Source: Hyphomicrobiales bacterium
GTDB lineage: Bacteria > Pseudomonadota > Alphaproteobacteria > Rhizobiales > Devosiaceae
Direction of reading: 5' to 3'
DNA length: 32,845 nucleotides
Assembly: GCA_015490455.1 (NCBI GenBank)
Contig: WFXU01000040.1
Coordinates: 1-32,845, forward strand
Made by a program: the position numbers and the translations under genes. The notes below the pieces were generated by a model. That model was given only the letters and a program-made list of their open reading frames with translations, was not told the DNA's origin and made no database searches. Positions within the stretch are counted from its first letter, which is position 1. Each line of letters opens with the position of its first letter. Of the stretch, positions 7,812 to 16,759 are shown piece by piece.

Positions 7812-9917
7812 GTGCGTCCTGACTATTTAACCCCATTATTTCGCTCTGTTCGTTCATTTAAGGGAGTTGGCGCACAAATTGAAGCGCTGTTAAAGAAATT
7901 TTTTGCCCTAAATGAAGAAGAAGAATTAATTGCTCTTGATTTATTAATGCATATGCCCTCGCAAATTATTGACAGGCGCAGGCAAGTTTCTGTGTTGGAG
8001 GCTCAAATTGGCGAAATAGTTACCTTAAAATTACATATTGATGAACATATTGAGCCAATAGGTAAAGATTCTAAAACACCCTATAAAATATTAGCGCATG
8101 ATAATAGTTCGCCCATTTCCCTAGTATTTTTTCATTATCCTAAAAACTGGCTTAAACGCTCTTTGCCAATTGGACAAATTCGCTATGTTTCAGGTAGAAT
8201 TGGCTATTTCAATAATGAGAAACAAATTACCCACCCCGATTATATTGTGGCGGAAAGAGATTTGATAAGCCTACCATTGGTTGAGCCTATCTATCCTCTT
8301 ACTAGCGGGCTTTCTGCGAAGGTTTTGAGAAAAATTATAGTGCAAGCAGCCAATAATTTGCCCCAAATTCCAGATTGGATTGATGAAAAACGCCTCTCCC
8401 AATTTGGCTGGCCTTCTTTTAGTGAAGCAATGAAACAGATACATTTACCAGATTCTCCATCTCAAGCTGAAATAAATTCTAAGGCCAGAATGCGTTTAGC
8501 ATATGATGAATATTTTGCCTCTCAGCTTACCATGCAAATAATTCGCTCAAACTTAATGCGCGAAAGAGGAATAGAGAGAAAATTTAGCGGTAAAATTATC
8601 ACCAAATTAAAAAATGCCCTCCCCTTCACTCTTACCAGAGGACAGGAAAAAGCAATTGAAGAAATTTTACATGATTTACGAAAAAAAGATAAAATGGCGC
8701 GCCTTTTGCAGGGTGATGTTGGCTCTGGAAAAACCATTATTGCCCTAATGGCAATGGCAGCTATAGCTGAAAGCGGGGCGCAATCTGCCTTGATGGCACC
8801 AACTGAAATATTAGCAAAACAACATTATAAATCATTAAAACCACTTTGCGATAAGGTTGGGCTAAATATTGCCCTACTTAGCGGAAAACAGACTAAGGCG
8901 GAAAGAAAGCCGATTTTAGCAGAGATAAAAAATGGAAAAGTAAATATCATTATTGGCACCCATGCCCTATTTCAAACGGAAGTAGAGTTTAATAATCTTG
9001 GTCTTAGTATAATTGATGAACAACATAGATTTGGTGTATATCAGCGCCTTGCCCTATCGAAAAAGGGTAAAATGGCAGATTTATTAGTGATGAGCGCTAC
9101 ACCCATTCCGCGCTCTTTAGTGCTGACCCATTTTGGCGATATGGATATTAGCATATTAAGAGAAAAGCCAGTTGGAAGAAGGGAAATTAAGACTGCCGCT
9201 TTGCCTATTTCAAAATATGAACCTGTTATTGAGCGGCTAAAAAGGCAAATTAATGAGGGAGCGCAAGCCTTTTGGGTGTGTCCGCTAATTGAAGAATCAG
9301 AATATTTAGACTTGGTTTCCGCGCAAAATAGGTTCATCGCTCTTAAAAAAATATTTGGCAAACAAGTGGCGCTTGTGCATGGTAAAATCAGGAGCGAAGA
9401 AAAACAACAAATAATGGAAGATTTTCTGGCCGGCAAAATAAAAATTCTGGTTGCCACAACAGTTATTGAGGTTGGCGTTAATGTTCCCAATGCCAGTATA
9501 ATGATAATAGAGCATGCTGAGCGTTTTGGTCTTTCGCAATTGCATCAATTACGCGGGCGGGTTGGCAGATCTACTAAGGAGAGCGCTTGTTTACTATTAT
9601 ATAAGCCCCCTTTAGGGGATATAGCCAGAGCGAGAATTGACATAATTTGCAAAAGTCAGGATGGATTTGAAATAGCGGAAAAAGATCTGCAATTACGAGG
9701 TCAGGGAGATATTTTGGGCACGCGTCAATCGGGCATGCCTGGCTATCGCTTAGTCATTCCCGATATACATCAATCTTTGTTGCAATATGCACATATTGAT
9801 GCAAAGCAGCTTATCAGGGAAGATGGTTTTCTTAATTCTGAAAGAGGAAAAACAGCGCGTGCCTGCCTATATATTTTCAGAAAAGAGCAGGCGATTAAAT
9901 TAATTAAGGCGGGCTAA
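7812..9917 (+). CDS. recG: ATP-dependent DNA helicase RecG
   Basis: The product has 701 residues, normal for RecG, the branch-migration helicase that remodels stalled forks and Holliday junctions. The N-terminal wedge domain begins FKGVGAQIEALLKKF. Walker A is QGDVGSGKT near residue 300, and the DExH box is DEQHRFG near 402. SATPIPRSL follows, and GRVGRSTKESACLLLY is motif VI. The start is a GTG with a modest AAAGG upstream; no ATG lies close by in frame. It faces the CueR-type regulator gene tail to tail with no obvious terminator in the 53-bp gap. Confidence 0.96.
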   Translation: MRPDYLTPLFRSVRSFKGVGAQIEALLKKFFALNEEEELIALDLLMHMPSQIIDRRRQVSVLEAQIGEIVTLKLHIDEHIEPIGKDSKTPYKILAHDNSSPISLVFFHYPKNWLKRSLPIGQIRYVSGRIGYFNNEKQITHPDYIVAERDLISLPLVEPIYPLTSGLSAKVLRKIIVQAANNLPQIPDWIDEKRLSQFGWPSFSEAMKQIHLPDSPSQAEINSKARMRLAYDEYFASQLTMQIIRSNLMRERGIERKFSGKIITKLKNALPFTLTRGQEKAIEEILHDLRKKDKMARLLQGDVGSGKTIIALMAMAAIAESGAQSALMAPTEILAKQHYKSLKPLCDKVGLNIALLSGKQTKAERKPILAEIKNGKVNIIIGTHALFQTEVEFNNLGLSIIDEQHRFGVYQRLALSKKGKMADLLVMSATPIPRSLVLTHFGDMDISILREKPVGRREIKTAALPISKYEPVIERLKRQINEGAQAFWVCPLIEESEYLDLVSAQNRFIALKKIFGKQVALVHGKIRSEEKQQIMEDFLAGKIKILVATTVIEVGVNVPNASIMIIEHAERFGLSQLHQLRGRVGRSTKESACLLLYKPPLGDIARARIDIICKSQDGFEIAEKDLQLRGQGDILGTRQSGMPGYRLVIPDIHQSLLQYAHIDAKQLIREDGFLNSERGKTARACLYIFRKEQAIKLIKAG

Positions 9918-9970
9918 AAAGTTGTCCGTGAAGAATTATTATACCATCACAATAAGCCAACTAAATTTGA

Positions 9971-10384
9971 TTATTGCTTGAATTTTTCCTTATTTTCAAA
10001 CATTCCAGATAAATCGTCTAAAATAGGACAATCCGGCCTCTCATCACCATTACAAGCATCAACTAAATGGGTCAGTGTCCTGTGCATATTTTTTAGTTCT
10101 GCTAATTTTTTCTCAATAGTTTGTAAATGCGCCAATGCTACCTTTTTTACCTCGCTACTTTCTCTTTCTTTATCCTCATATAAAGACAAAAGCGTGCGGC
10201 AATCCTCAATTGAAAAGCCCAATGAGCGAGCGCGGCGCAAAAATTGCAATTTTCCCCCATCATTATCACTATAATCTCGATAGCCATTTTGTAAACGAGC
10301 GGGAGAAATAAGCCCTATCTCCTCATAATATCTGATAGTTTTTGCAGGCAAACCGCTTATTTGCGCCACTCTACCAATATTCAT
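9971..10384 (-). CDS. MerR-family copper-type regulator (CueR/HmrR-like)
   Basis: The product has 137 residues. The winged helix-turn-helix is at the N-terminus (MNIGRVAQISGLPAKTIRYY, then ISPARLQNGYRDY), followed by a long dimerisation helix around residues 75-108. The metal loop CNGDERPDCPIL places cysteines at 111 and 119, matching C112 and C120 of E. coli CueR, which bind monovalent copper. The flanking residues also fit the copper-sensing CueR/HmrR group and not the zinc or mercury branches. No copper ATPase, chaperone or oxidase gene lies in the window, so its targets are elsewhere. A promoter with a 19-bp spacer just upstream suggests it controls its own gene. Confidence 0.85.
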   Translation of the reverse strand: MNIGRVAQISGLPAKTIRYYEEIGLISPARLQNGYRDYSDNDGGKLQFLRRARSLGFSIEDCRTLLSLYEDKERESSEVKKVALAHLQTIEKKLAELKNMHRTLTHLVDACNGDERPDCPILDDLSGMFENKEKFKQ

Positions 10385-10456
10385 CTTTCTCTCCTAAAAT
10401 CCAAACTATTTCGCAAAAGAAAATCTTTCAATAACCCACAAATAACGCTACTTGTT

Positions 10457-10487
10457 GCAATAGACTATCCAATCACTAGAAGGTCAA
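10457..10487 (-). promoter_or_regulatory. MerR-type promoter/operator for the CueR-like gene
   Basis: Read on the minus strand, TTGACC (10482-10487) and TATTGC (10457-10462) are separated by exactly 19 bp, the elongated spacer typical of promoters activated by MerR-family proteins. The spacer carries an imperfect dyad, ACCTTCT then seven bases then GGATAGT. The left half is close to the CueR/HmrR half-site ACCTTCC, but the right half is degenerate (4 of 7 positions symmetrical). It lies about 75 bp before the regulator's ATG, implying autoregulation. Confidence 0.55.
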
Positions 10488-11010
10488 GCAATTATGTTTC
10501 ACAAAAATGTGAAGTGAAATATTGATTATATCAGATTCTTTCTTTATGATTTTTAGAAATATTTTTCTTGATATTTTATAATTTTACAATTACTGAACAT
10601 TTACATTCGTTCGGCTGGGGGCTGAACGGAGGGTTGGACGATTATATATGACCTTCGCTGCAAGCGGGCTGGTTCAAAGGGCGAGCTGGTTCAAAGGGCG
10701 AGCTGGTTCAAAGGGCGGGCTGGTTTAGAGAAGCGGCAGAGCTTTAGTAAGTAAGTAGGCTTAGCCATATGGATTGAGCAATTGTAAGCCATTGCTGCAA
10801 AGACGGTCATGTTAAAATAGTTCAATAAAATATTGGCTCCTAATTTATGGATTTAATATTTGGCCTCCCGTGTCCTCACTTATTGAAGAACGATTTGGCG
10901 CCTATTAAGGCTTCAAAAAGGCTTTGCGCTGAACGAATTAAGTTTAACCATATTCAATCTGGCTTTAATTGCTGAATTTAAGCTGATTGACAAAATAGAG
11001 AGGCGTCTTT
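10488..11010. other. Gene-poor gap before rpsF
   Basis: No gene is recognisable in this stretch of about 0.5 kb. It contains a short imperfect hairpin at 10609-10627 (GTTCGGC / GCTGAAC, no T tract), a 17-bp tandem repeat at 10663-10730 that is much richer in G+C than its surroundings, and then ordinary A+T-rich sequence. It must contain the promoter and 5' leader of the ribosomal protein operon. I could not recognise an S6:S18 autoregulatory leader with certainty. An AGAGAGG ribosome site ends it. Confidence 0.5.
10663..10730. repeat. Four 17-bp tandem repeats
   Basis: Four back-to-back copies of a 17-bp unit occupy 10663-10679, 10680-10696, 10697-10713 and 10714-10730. The two inner copies are identical (GGCGAGCTGGTTCAAAG) and the outer copies differ at two to four positions. 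The G+C content contrasts with the flanks. There are no spacers, so this is not a CRISPR array. It lies about 280 bp before rpsF and no function is apparent. Confidence 0.9.
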
Positions 11011-11346
11011 ATGGCACTATATGAATTTATTTATCTGGCGCGTCAGGATGTATCTGCTGCGCAGGTTGAGGAAATGACCAAAAATTACACTGAGCTACTA
11101 GAAGCTAATGGTGGCAAAGTTACAAAAACCGAATATTGGGGACTAAAATCCTTAGCATATCGCGTTAAGAAAAATCGCAAGGCTCATTATAGTTTGTTAA
11201 ATATTGATGCGCCCCATTCTGCTGTCGCTGAAATGGAAAGACAAATGCGCATTAATGAAGATATTTTGCGCTTTATGACAATAGCCGTTGACGAATTGGA
11301 AGATGGTCCTTCTGTCATGATGCAAAAGCGCGATGATAAGAAATAA
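11011..11346 (+). CDS. rpsF: Ribosomal protein bS6
   Basis: The product has 111 residues and is the 30S subunit protein S6, which binds 16S rRNA as a pair with S18. [20 protein letters not shown] and the central [22 protein letters not shown] are typical S6 sequence. A clear AGAGAGG ribosome site lies 10 bp before the ATG. It heads the rpsF-rpsR-rplI operon, with rpsR 37 bp downstream. Confidence 0.97.
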   Translation: MALYEFIYLARQDVSAAQVEEMTKNYTELLEANGGKVTKTEYWGLKSLAYRVKKNRKAHYSLLNIDAPHSAVAEMERQMRINEDILRFMTIAVDELEDGPSVMMQKRDDKK

Positions 11347-11383
11347 ATGCGCGATCCGTTTAACCAAAATTAAGAGGTAACTA

Positions 11384-11638
11384 ATGGCAATTCGTAATCT
11401 TACCCCAAATCAAGCCAGGCGCCCTTTTCAAAAACGACGCAAAACGTGCCCATTTTCTGGCTCCAACGCCAGCAAAATTGATTATAAAGATATTCGCCTT
11501 TTGCAGCGTTTTATTTCAGAAAAGGGTAAAATAGTTCCTAGCCGCATTAGTGCAGTTTCTGCCAAAAAACAGCGCGAATTGGCTAAGGCAATAAAAAGGG
11601 CACGCAATCTGGCTCTATTGCCCTTTACAGTGAAATAG
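11384..11638 (+). CDS. rpsR: Ribosomal protein bS18
   Basis: The product has 84 residues and is the S6 partner in the 30S platform. [33 protein letters not shown] and [22 protein letters not shown] are standard S18 sequence. The single cysteine in KTCPF is the conserved N-terminal one. AGAGG lies 7-8 bp before the ATG. The 118 bp between this gene and the rplI start are unusually rich in hairpins. Confidence 0.97.
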   Translation: MAIRNLTPNQARRPFQKRRKTCPFSGSNASKIDYKDIRLLQRFISEKGKIVPSRISAVSAKKQRELAKAIKRARNLALLPFTVK

Positions 11639-11737
11639 CTGCTATTCTTAAACAAAATGGCAATTAGCGAAATAATGGCTAATTAGTAGCAGCAAACTAT
11701 AGTTGGGAAGATAATCTTCTCTAACCGCTTAAGGCGG
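11639..11737 (+). promoter_or_regulatory. Structured rpsR-rplI intercistronic region, three hairpins
   Basis: Immediately after the rpsR stop codon, CTGCTA (11639-11644) can pair with TAGCAG (11687-11692), enclosing an inner stem AATTAGC (11662-11668) with GCTAATT (11678-11684). A second hairpin is GAAGAT-A-ATCTTC (11707-11719). A third is CCGC-(TTAAG)-GCGG (11725-11737), ending just before the GGAG ribosome site of rplI. None has a T tract, so these are more likely mRNA processing, stability or translation-control elements than terminators. Confidence 0.5.
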
Positions 11738-11756
11738 GACAGCATTGGAGAAAAAA

Positions 11757-12395
11757 ATGAAAGTTATTTTACTTGAGCGTGTGGGTCGTTATGGATCTAT
11801 AGGTGATGAAGTAGAGGTAAAGGATGGCTTTGCGCGAAACTATCTTTTGCCACAAGGTAAGGCCTTAAGGGCAACTGAAGAAAACCGTAAATATTTTGCA
11901 GCCGAAAGGGCTGCTATTGAGAAACGTAATGCCGAAAAAAGAGAGCAGGCAGCCGGAATTGCCGCTGGTCTTAATGGTCACTCTATCACAATGATAAGAC
12001 AAGCGGCAGAAACGGGGCAGCTTTACGGCTCTGTTAGCTCACGCGATATTGCTGAAGCCCTAAAAAACGATGGATTTAGCGTGCAGCGCTCTCAAGTTGA
12101 CCTGACTTCTTCAATTAAAACAGTAGGTATTCACGAAGTTTCACTAAAATTACACGCTGAGGTTGATGTAAAAATTAATGTTAATGTAGCCCGCTCTGAG
12201 GACGAGGCCAAACGCCAGGCAGGCGGAGAAGATCTGTTGGTTGTCTCTTATGGTGAGAAAGAAGAAGAACAGGAAGAACAAGACCTTTCTAATATTTTTG
12301 AAGATGAGGCCAAACAGCCAAAGAGCGAAGAGGAAAATGGTCAAACTTCAAAAGCCAATATAGATGAAGAAATTAAATCAGAAAAAAATGGCTGA
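11757..12395 (+). CDS. rplI: Ribosomal protein bL9
   Basis: From the ATG at 11757 the product has 212 residues. An in-frame TTG at 11745 would add MEKK, but the GGAG at 11747-11750 is correctly spaced for 11757, and L9 normally begins (M)KVILLERV. The N-terminal domain MKVILLERVGRYGSIGDEVE with VKDGFARNYLLPQGKA is the rRNA-binding half, and the C-terminal domain starts near residue 70. The last 45 or so residues are a very acidic, Glu/Lys-rich tail (EEEQEEQ) beyond the typical 150-residue L9. Long acidic extensions occur in L9 of Hyphomicrobiales. Confidence 0.96.
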   Translation: MKVILLERVGRYGSIGDEVEVKDGFARNYLLPQGKALRATEENRKYFAAERAAIEKRNAEKREQAAGIAAGLNGHSITMIRQAAETGQLYGSVSSRDIAEALKNDGFSVQRSQVDLTSSIKTVGIHEVSLKLHAEVDVKINVNVARSEDEAKRQAGGEDLLVVSYGEKEEEQEEQDLSNIFEDEAKQPKSEEENGQTSKANIDEEIKSEKNG

Positions 12396-12408
12396 TTTTA
12401 GAAATTAT

Positions 12409-12436
12409 AAGGGGGAGAAATTATTCTGCCCCTTTT
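12409..12436 (+). terminator. Rho-independent-like terminator after rplI
   Basis: AAGGGG (12409-12414) pairs with CCCCTT (12429-12434), and an inner AGAA pairs with TTCT around a four-base loop, followed by further T. It lies 13 bp after the rplI stop codon and is well placed to end the ribosomal protein transcript. The T tract is short, so termination may be partial. Confidence 0.6.
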
Positions 12437-12553
12437 GAATTTACAGATTTTTCCCCACTATTATTCATCTAAATTTATTTATTAGCAATTTTTACTTCAA
12501 AGTAGAAAATTTGCATAAACTATGTTTAGATGATTCTATTTTTAGGGAATATT

Positions 12554-14038
12554 ATGGCTGAGATTGCGCAATTACACGCAAATGATGAGAAAAAATATCG
12601 CACTGCCCCAAATAATATTGAGGCTGAGCAGGCTCTATTGGGGGCAATTTTAGTCAATAATGAGGCTTTTCATAGAGTTTCTGATTTTTTGCAAGCGAAT
12701 CATTTTTATGAGCCAATTCATAGGGAAATTTATGAAATTTGCGGCAAAATAATTCGTGCAGGTAAAGTTGCCTCTCCCGTTACTGCAAAAACTTTTTTAC
12801 CCGATGAGCTGATTGCCGATATTAGCATGGCTCAATATCTTGCCCGCCTCGCATCAAGCGCCACAACGATAATTAACGCTTATGATTATGGGCGATCTAT
12901 CTATGAATTAGCCCTAAGACGCTCCCTCATAATGATTGGGGAAGAGCTGGTTGAAAATGCCTACCGACCTGATGTTGATATTTCCGCGCATGAACAGATT
13001 GAAGAAACAGAAAAGAGCCTTTATGATCTGGCAGAGAGGGGGCGCTATAGCGGCGGATTTGAAGGATTTAGCAAGGCGTTACGCGATGCAATTAATCTAG
13101 CAAATGAAGCATATCAGCGAGATGGTTCCCTTAGCGGCATAGCCACAGGTTTAAGCGATTTAGATCGGCTGATGGGAGGGATGCAAAAATCTGATCTCAT
13201 AATTTTGGCCGCCCGCCCCGCTATGGGTAAGACAGCTTTAGCTACTAATATCGCCTATCACGTTGCTACAAAATATAAATTTGAGGCAAATGCTGATGGC
13301 ACGGTTAAAACTATTGATGGCGGAATAGTAGGTTTTTTTTCGCTTGAAATGAGTTCAGAACAATTGGCAACACGCATTCTGGCTGAACAGGCGCAAATAT
13401 CTTCCGCTGATATAAGGCGAGGAAAAATTCATGAAAGCCAATTTGCGAAACTAGTAGAAGTTTCAAATAAAATGGACCAAATACCTCTTTATATTGACGA
13501 TAGTGGCGGGCTAAATATTTCCCAATTGGTTGCCCGCGCGCGCCGCTTAAAAAGACAAAAGGGATTAGATTTATTAATTATTGATTATTTACAACTTCTT
13601 AGCGGCACCTCAAATAATTCTAACATAAATAGGGTGCAGGAATTAACCGAAATAACCACCTCGCTTAAAGCATTGGCCAAAGAATTAGATGTTCCTGTTT
13701 TGGCGCTTAGCCAACTTTCAAGGCAGGTTGAAAACCGCGATGATAAACGTCCACAATTAGCAGATTTACGCGAATCAGGTTCAATTGAACAAGATGCGGA
13801 TGTTGTGCTTTTTGTTTATCGCGATGAATATTACTTAAAAAATAAGGAACCTAAGGAAAATACGCCAGAACATTTGGCATGGATGAATGAAATGGAGGCG
13901 GTGCATGGCAAGGCGGATATTATTATTGGCAAGCAAAGACATGGACCTACCGGCACAGTGCAATTAGGGTTTGAGGCACAATTTACTCGTTTTTATAATC
14001 TGGCAAAATCTGAATATTTGCCAGAACGATTGGAGTAG
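12554..14038 (+). CDS. dnaB: Replicative DNA helicase DnaB
   Basis: From the ATG at 12554 the product has 494 residues. An upstream ATG at 12530 would add eight hydrophobic residues, but AGGGA lies at a proper distance from 12554. The N-terminal domain begins APNNIEAEQALLGAILVNN. The RecA-like motor has Walker A AARPAMGKTA near residue 220-229, Walker B LLIIDYLQLL, and SQLSRQVENRDDKRPQLADL with the arginine-finger region. The protein is the hexameric helicase that opens the replication fork. No intein is visible. It follows rplI and precedes alr by 6 bp. Confidence 0.97.
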   Translation: MAEIAQLHANDEKKYRTAPNNIEAEQALLGAILVNNEAFHRVSDFLQANHFYEPIHREIYEICGKIIRAGKVASPVTAKTFLPDELIADISMAQYLARLASSATTIINAYDYGRSIYELALRRSLIMIGEELVENAYRPDVDISAHEQIEETEKSLYDLAERGRYSGGFEGFSKALRDAINLANEAYQRDGSLSGIATGLSDLDRLMGGMQKSDLIILAARPAMGKTALATNIAYHVATKYKFEANADGTVKTIDGGIVGFFSLEMSSEQLATRILAEQAQISSADIRRGKIHESQFAKLVEVSNKMDQIPLYIDDSGGLNISQLVARARRLKRQKGLDLLIIDYLQLLSGTSNNSNINRVQELTEITTSLKALAKELDVPVLALSQLSRQVENRDDKRPQLADLRESGSIEQDADVVLFVYRDEYYLKNKEPKENTPEHLAWMNEMEAVHGKADIIIGKQRHGPTGTVQLGFEAQFTRFYNLAKSEYLPERLE

Positions 14039-14044
14039 TTATTT

Positions 14045-15181
14045 ATGGCAATAAACTCCTCTAGGGGGCTGACAGGTCAGTTGACTATTGACTTGGGGGC
14101 TATAGTTAAAAATTATTTGGCGCTGGATGCGATTAGCACAAATTCGCTGACAGGCGCTGTAGTTAAGGCAGATGCTTACGGATGTGGCATGTTACCTGTT
14201 GCCAGCGCGCTTTTTCAGGCAGGGGCAAAGTTTTTTTTCGTTGCCACACCAGATGAAGCCATTACTCTACGTAAAGAGCTCAAAGAAGCACATATATTTG
14301 TCCTTAATGGTCTTTATCCAAAATCGGCAGAACTTTATAGCCATCAACGCATTATGCCAATATTAAATTCACCGCAAATGCTTGAAGAATGGCTTAACTA
14401 TTCCATTGCACAAAATAGTTCCTTACCTGCTGCTATCCATTTTGATACTGGCATGAACCGTTTAGGAATAAAGATGGAAGATGTTGAGTGGGTTGTAGAA
14501 AAAATAAATAAGGTTGGTTTTGCGCCACAAATGATAATGAGCCACCTTGCATGCGCCGATATTATTGGGCACGAAAAAAATCGTCTGCAACTGGCATTTT
14601 TTCAATCTATTGCCGCCAAATTTCCAAATATTCCCGCTTCACTGGCTAATTCTGCCGGCATTATGAGTGGGCGCGCCTATCATTTTCAAATGGTAAGGCC
14701 TGGCATTGCTCTTTATGGCGGAAGAGCTATAAATGGCAAGCCAAACCCTATGAAGCCCGTAGTTAAACTCAAAGTTCCTGTAATTCAGGTGCATAAGGCT
14801 AAAGCCGGAGATAGCGTAGGCTATGGAGCAAGCTATACGCTTGATAGAAATAGCATAATTGCTATTTTAGCACATGGATATGCTGATGGTTTTTTGCGCT
14901 CTGCTTCTGGGACTAATTCCAGGCCGGGTGGGCGTATATTTATAAATGGTAAAATTTTACCCGTTATTGGGCGTGTTTCAATGGATTTAATCGCGGTTGA
15001 TGTAACTGAATTACATGGAATGGGGCCAAAGCCAGGCGATCTCGTAGAAATATTGGGTGATAATATAACTATTGACGATCAGGCTAGCCTGGCTGGCACA
15101 ATCAGTTATGAAATTTTAACCAGCCTTAAGGGACGTTATAAAAGAGCCTATATTACACCGAGCACGAATTCTCATGCCTAA
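14045..15181 (+). CDS. alr: Alanine racemase
   Basis: The product has 378 residues. It is a PLP enzyme that makes D-alanine for peptidoglycan. The PLP lysine is in AVVKADAYGCG near residue 41. The second catalytic base, tyrosine, is in VGYGASYTLD near residue 260. HFDTGMNRLG and MVRPGIALYGG are also family motifs. The gene starts 6 bp after dnaB and overlaps radA by 8 bp. It sits in a core chromosomal run, so it is likely the biosynthetic enzyme and not a catabolic DadX. Confidence 0.95.
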   Translation: MAINSSRGLTGQLTIDLGAIVKNYLALDAISTNSLTGAVVKADAYGCGMLPVASALFQAGAKFFFVATPDEAITLRKELKEAHIFVLNGLYPKSAELYSHQRIMPILNSPQMLEEWLNYSIAQNSSLPAAIHFDTGMNRLGIKMEDVEWVVEKINKVGFAPQMIMSHLACADIIGHEKNRLQLAFFQSIAAKFPNIPASLANSAGIMSGRAYHFQMVRPGIALYGGRAINGKPNPMKPVVKLKVPVIQVHKAKAGDSVGYGASYTLDRNSIIAILAHGYADGFLRSASGTNSRPGGRIFINGKILPVIGRVSMDLIAVDVTELHGMGPKPGDLVEILGDNITIDDQASLAGTISYEILTSLKGRYKRAYITPSTNSHA

Positions 15182-16550
15182 GCAAAGAGTAAATTATGTC
15201 TGCCAATCTTGCGGATCTATTTATACTAAATGGGCTGGAAGGTGCGATAATTGTGGTGAATGGAACAAAATTATTGAAGAAATAATTAATAGCGGGGTTG
15301 GGGCGGGGCCAAAATCAGTTTTGGCAACTGGCAAGCCCGCAAACTTGGCAAATTTAAGCGGAAAAGCCGAAGATGCTGTCCGTATTATTAGTGGTATAAA
15401 AGAACTAGATAGAGTAAGTGGAGGAGGTTTTGTCAAAGGCTCTACTTTGCTGGTTGGCGGAGATCCGGGAATTGGTAAATCTACCCTATTATTACAGGCC
15501 GCCAGCGCATTGGCAAATAGGGGCAGATCTATCATATATATATCGGGGGAAGAAGCCATTGCGCAGGTCCAGTTACGGGCTAAAAGGCTTGGCCTTGAAA
15601 AAAGTGCAGTTAAATTAGCGAGCGAAACTAATGTTGAAACTATTTTAGCAACCTTAGAAAATGAAAAAAATATAGATTTGGTTATTATTGATTCGATTCA
15701 AACGCTTTGGACAGAAAGAATTGAAAGCACACCAGGCACAGTAACCCAAGTCAGAACCAGCGCTCAGGCATTAACCCGCTTTGCCAAAAAAAGCGGAGCA
15801 AGCGTTATTTTGGTCGGCCACGTCACTAAAGATGGGCAAATTGCCGGCCCAAAACTTGTTGAACATATGGTTGATGGCGTTATTTATTTTGAGGGTGATA
15901 ATTCACATAGTTACAGAATTTTACGCGCTGTGAAAAACCGCTATGGGGCAACAGATGAAATTGGCGTGTTTGAAATGACGCAAAATGGGCTAAATGAAGT
16001 TAATAATCCTTCTTCACTATTTTTAGATCAGCGTGATGATGGGGCTAGCGGTTCGGCTGTATTTGCTGGAATAGAAGGAACGCGCCCAATATTGGTTGAG
16101 ATACAGGCGCTAGTTGCCCCCTCCCCGCTTGGCACCCCAAGAAGAACCGTTGTTGGCTGGGATAGTTCAAGATTAGCTATGATTATAGCCGTATTGGAAA
16201 CTCATTGCGGAGTCAAAATTGGGGCAAATGATATATATCTTAACATTGCGGGGGGATTAAAAATCACTGAGCCGGCGGCCGATATGGCGGTAGCTGCCGC
16301 GCTAATTTCTTCTTTGAGCGGCTCTCCATTACAAAGGGAAGCGGTATTTTTTGGTGAAATTAGCCTCTCCGGCGCCATTCGCCCGGTTATTCATGCTCCG
16401 CTTCGACTTAAAGAAGCTGCAAAATTAGGCTTTAATTGCGCCTTTAGCGGAAAATTACATACACAAAAACAAAAAATATCCGGAATAAAATTAGTGGAAT
16501 TTGACAATTTACTATCGCTTGTAGGGGCGATAAGCGGTAAGAATAAGTAA
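15174..16550 (+). CDS. radA: DNA repair protein RadA
   Basis: The product has 458 residues. The N-terminal zinc finger has four cysteines, CQSCGSIYTKWAGRCDNCGEW. Walker A is GGDPGIGKST near residue 95. The RadA motif KNRYG is intact in VKNRYGATDEIGVFEM. The C-terminal Lon-protease-like domain (LNIAGGLKITEPAADMAVAAAL) has no protease function. RadA acts in homologous recombination, driving branch migration. The start lies inside alr (8-bp overlap), so the two are translationally coupled. Confidence 0.96.
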   Translation: MPKQRVNYVCQSCGSIYTKWAGRCDNCGEWNKIIEEIINSGVGAGPKSVLATGKPANLANLSGKAEDAVRIISGIKELDRVSGGGFVKGSTLLVGGDPGIGKSTLLLQAASALANRGRSIIYISGEEAIAQVQLRAKRLGLEKSAVKLASETNVETILATLENEKNIDLVIIDSIQTLWTERIESTPGTVTQVRTSAQALTRFAKKSGASVILVGHVTKDGQIAGPKLVEHMVDGVIYFEGDNSHSYRILRAVKNRYGATDEIGVFEMTQNGLNEVNNPSSLFLDQRDDGASGSAVFAGIEGTRPILVEIQALVAPSPLGTPRRTVVGWDSSRLAMIIAVLETHCGVKIGANDIYLNIAGGLKITEPAADMAVAAALISSLSGSPLQREAVFFGEISLSGAIRPVIHAPLRLKEAAKLGFNCAFSGKLHTQKQKISGIKLVEFDNLLSLVGAISGKNK

Positions 16551-16615
16551 TATAGGGGTGGGTTTGCTAAAATTATTCTGAAACTTGCTGAATTAATTTT
16601 CCTTATTGTTTGCGC

Positions 16616-16644
16616 TTGACAATCTTAAATTTGGCAAATTTAGC
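16616..16644 (+). promoter_or_regulatory. Possible promoter before cvpA-purF
   Basis: A perfect -35 hexamer TTGACA lies at 16616-16621. Seventeen bases later is TTTAGC (16639-16644), a poor -10. The 209-bp gap between radA and cvpA is the natural place for a promoter, but the weak -10 makes this call tentative. Confidence 0.35.
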
Positions 16645-16759
16645 TTTAATATTTAGCCTGTTGAATTTATAGTTTTTAAGTTTGCGCTTTTTAATTTAGG
16701 GTTGGCGAATTTATTTTTTGCCGTTAAAGAGGAATAGATAATTATAGGGAAAGAGATTC

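Noticed and set aside
10609-10627. Hairpin GTTCGGC/GCTGAAC considered as a terminator
   Set aside because: One wobble pair, a G-rich loop and no T tract follows on either strand.
10663-10730. 17-bp repeat considered as a CRISPR array
   Set aside because: Copies are directly adjacent with no spacers, and no cas genes are present.
10860-11010. S6:S18-type ribosomal leader upstream of rpsF
   Set aside because: Short complementary stretches exist, but I could not place the expected CCG-bearing bulge with confidence.
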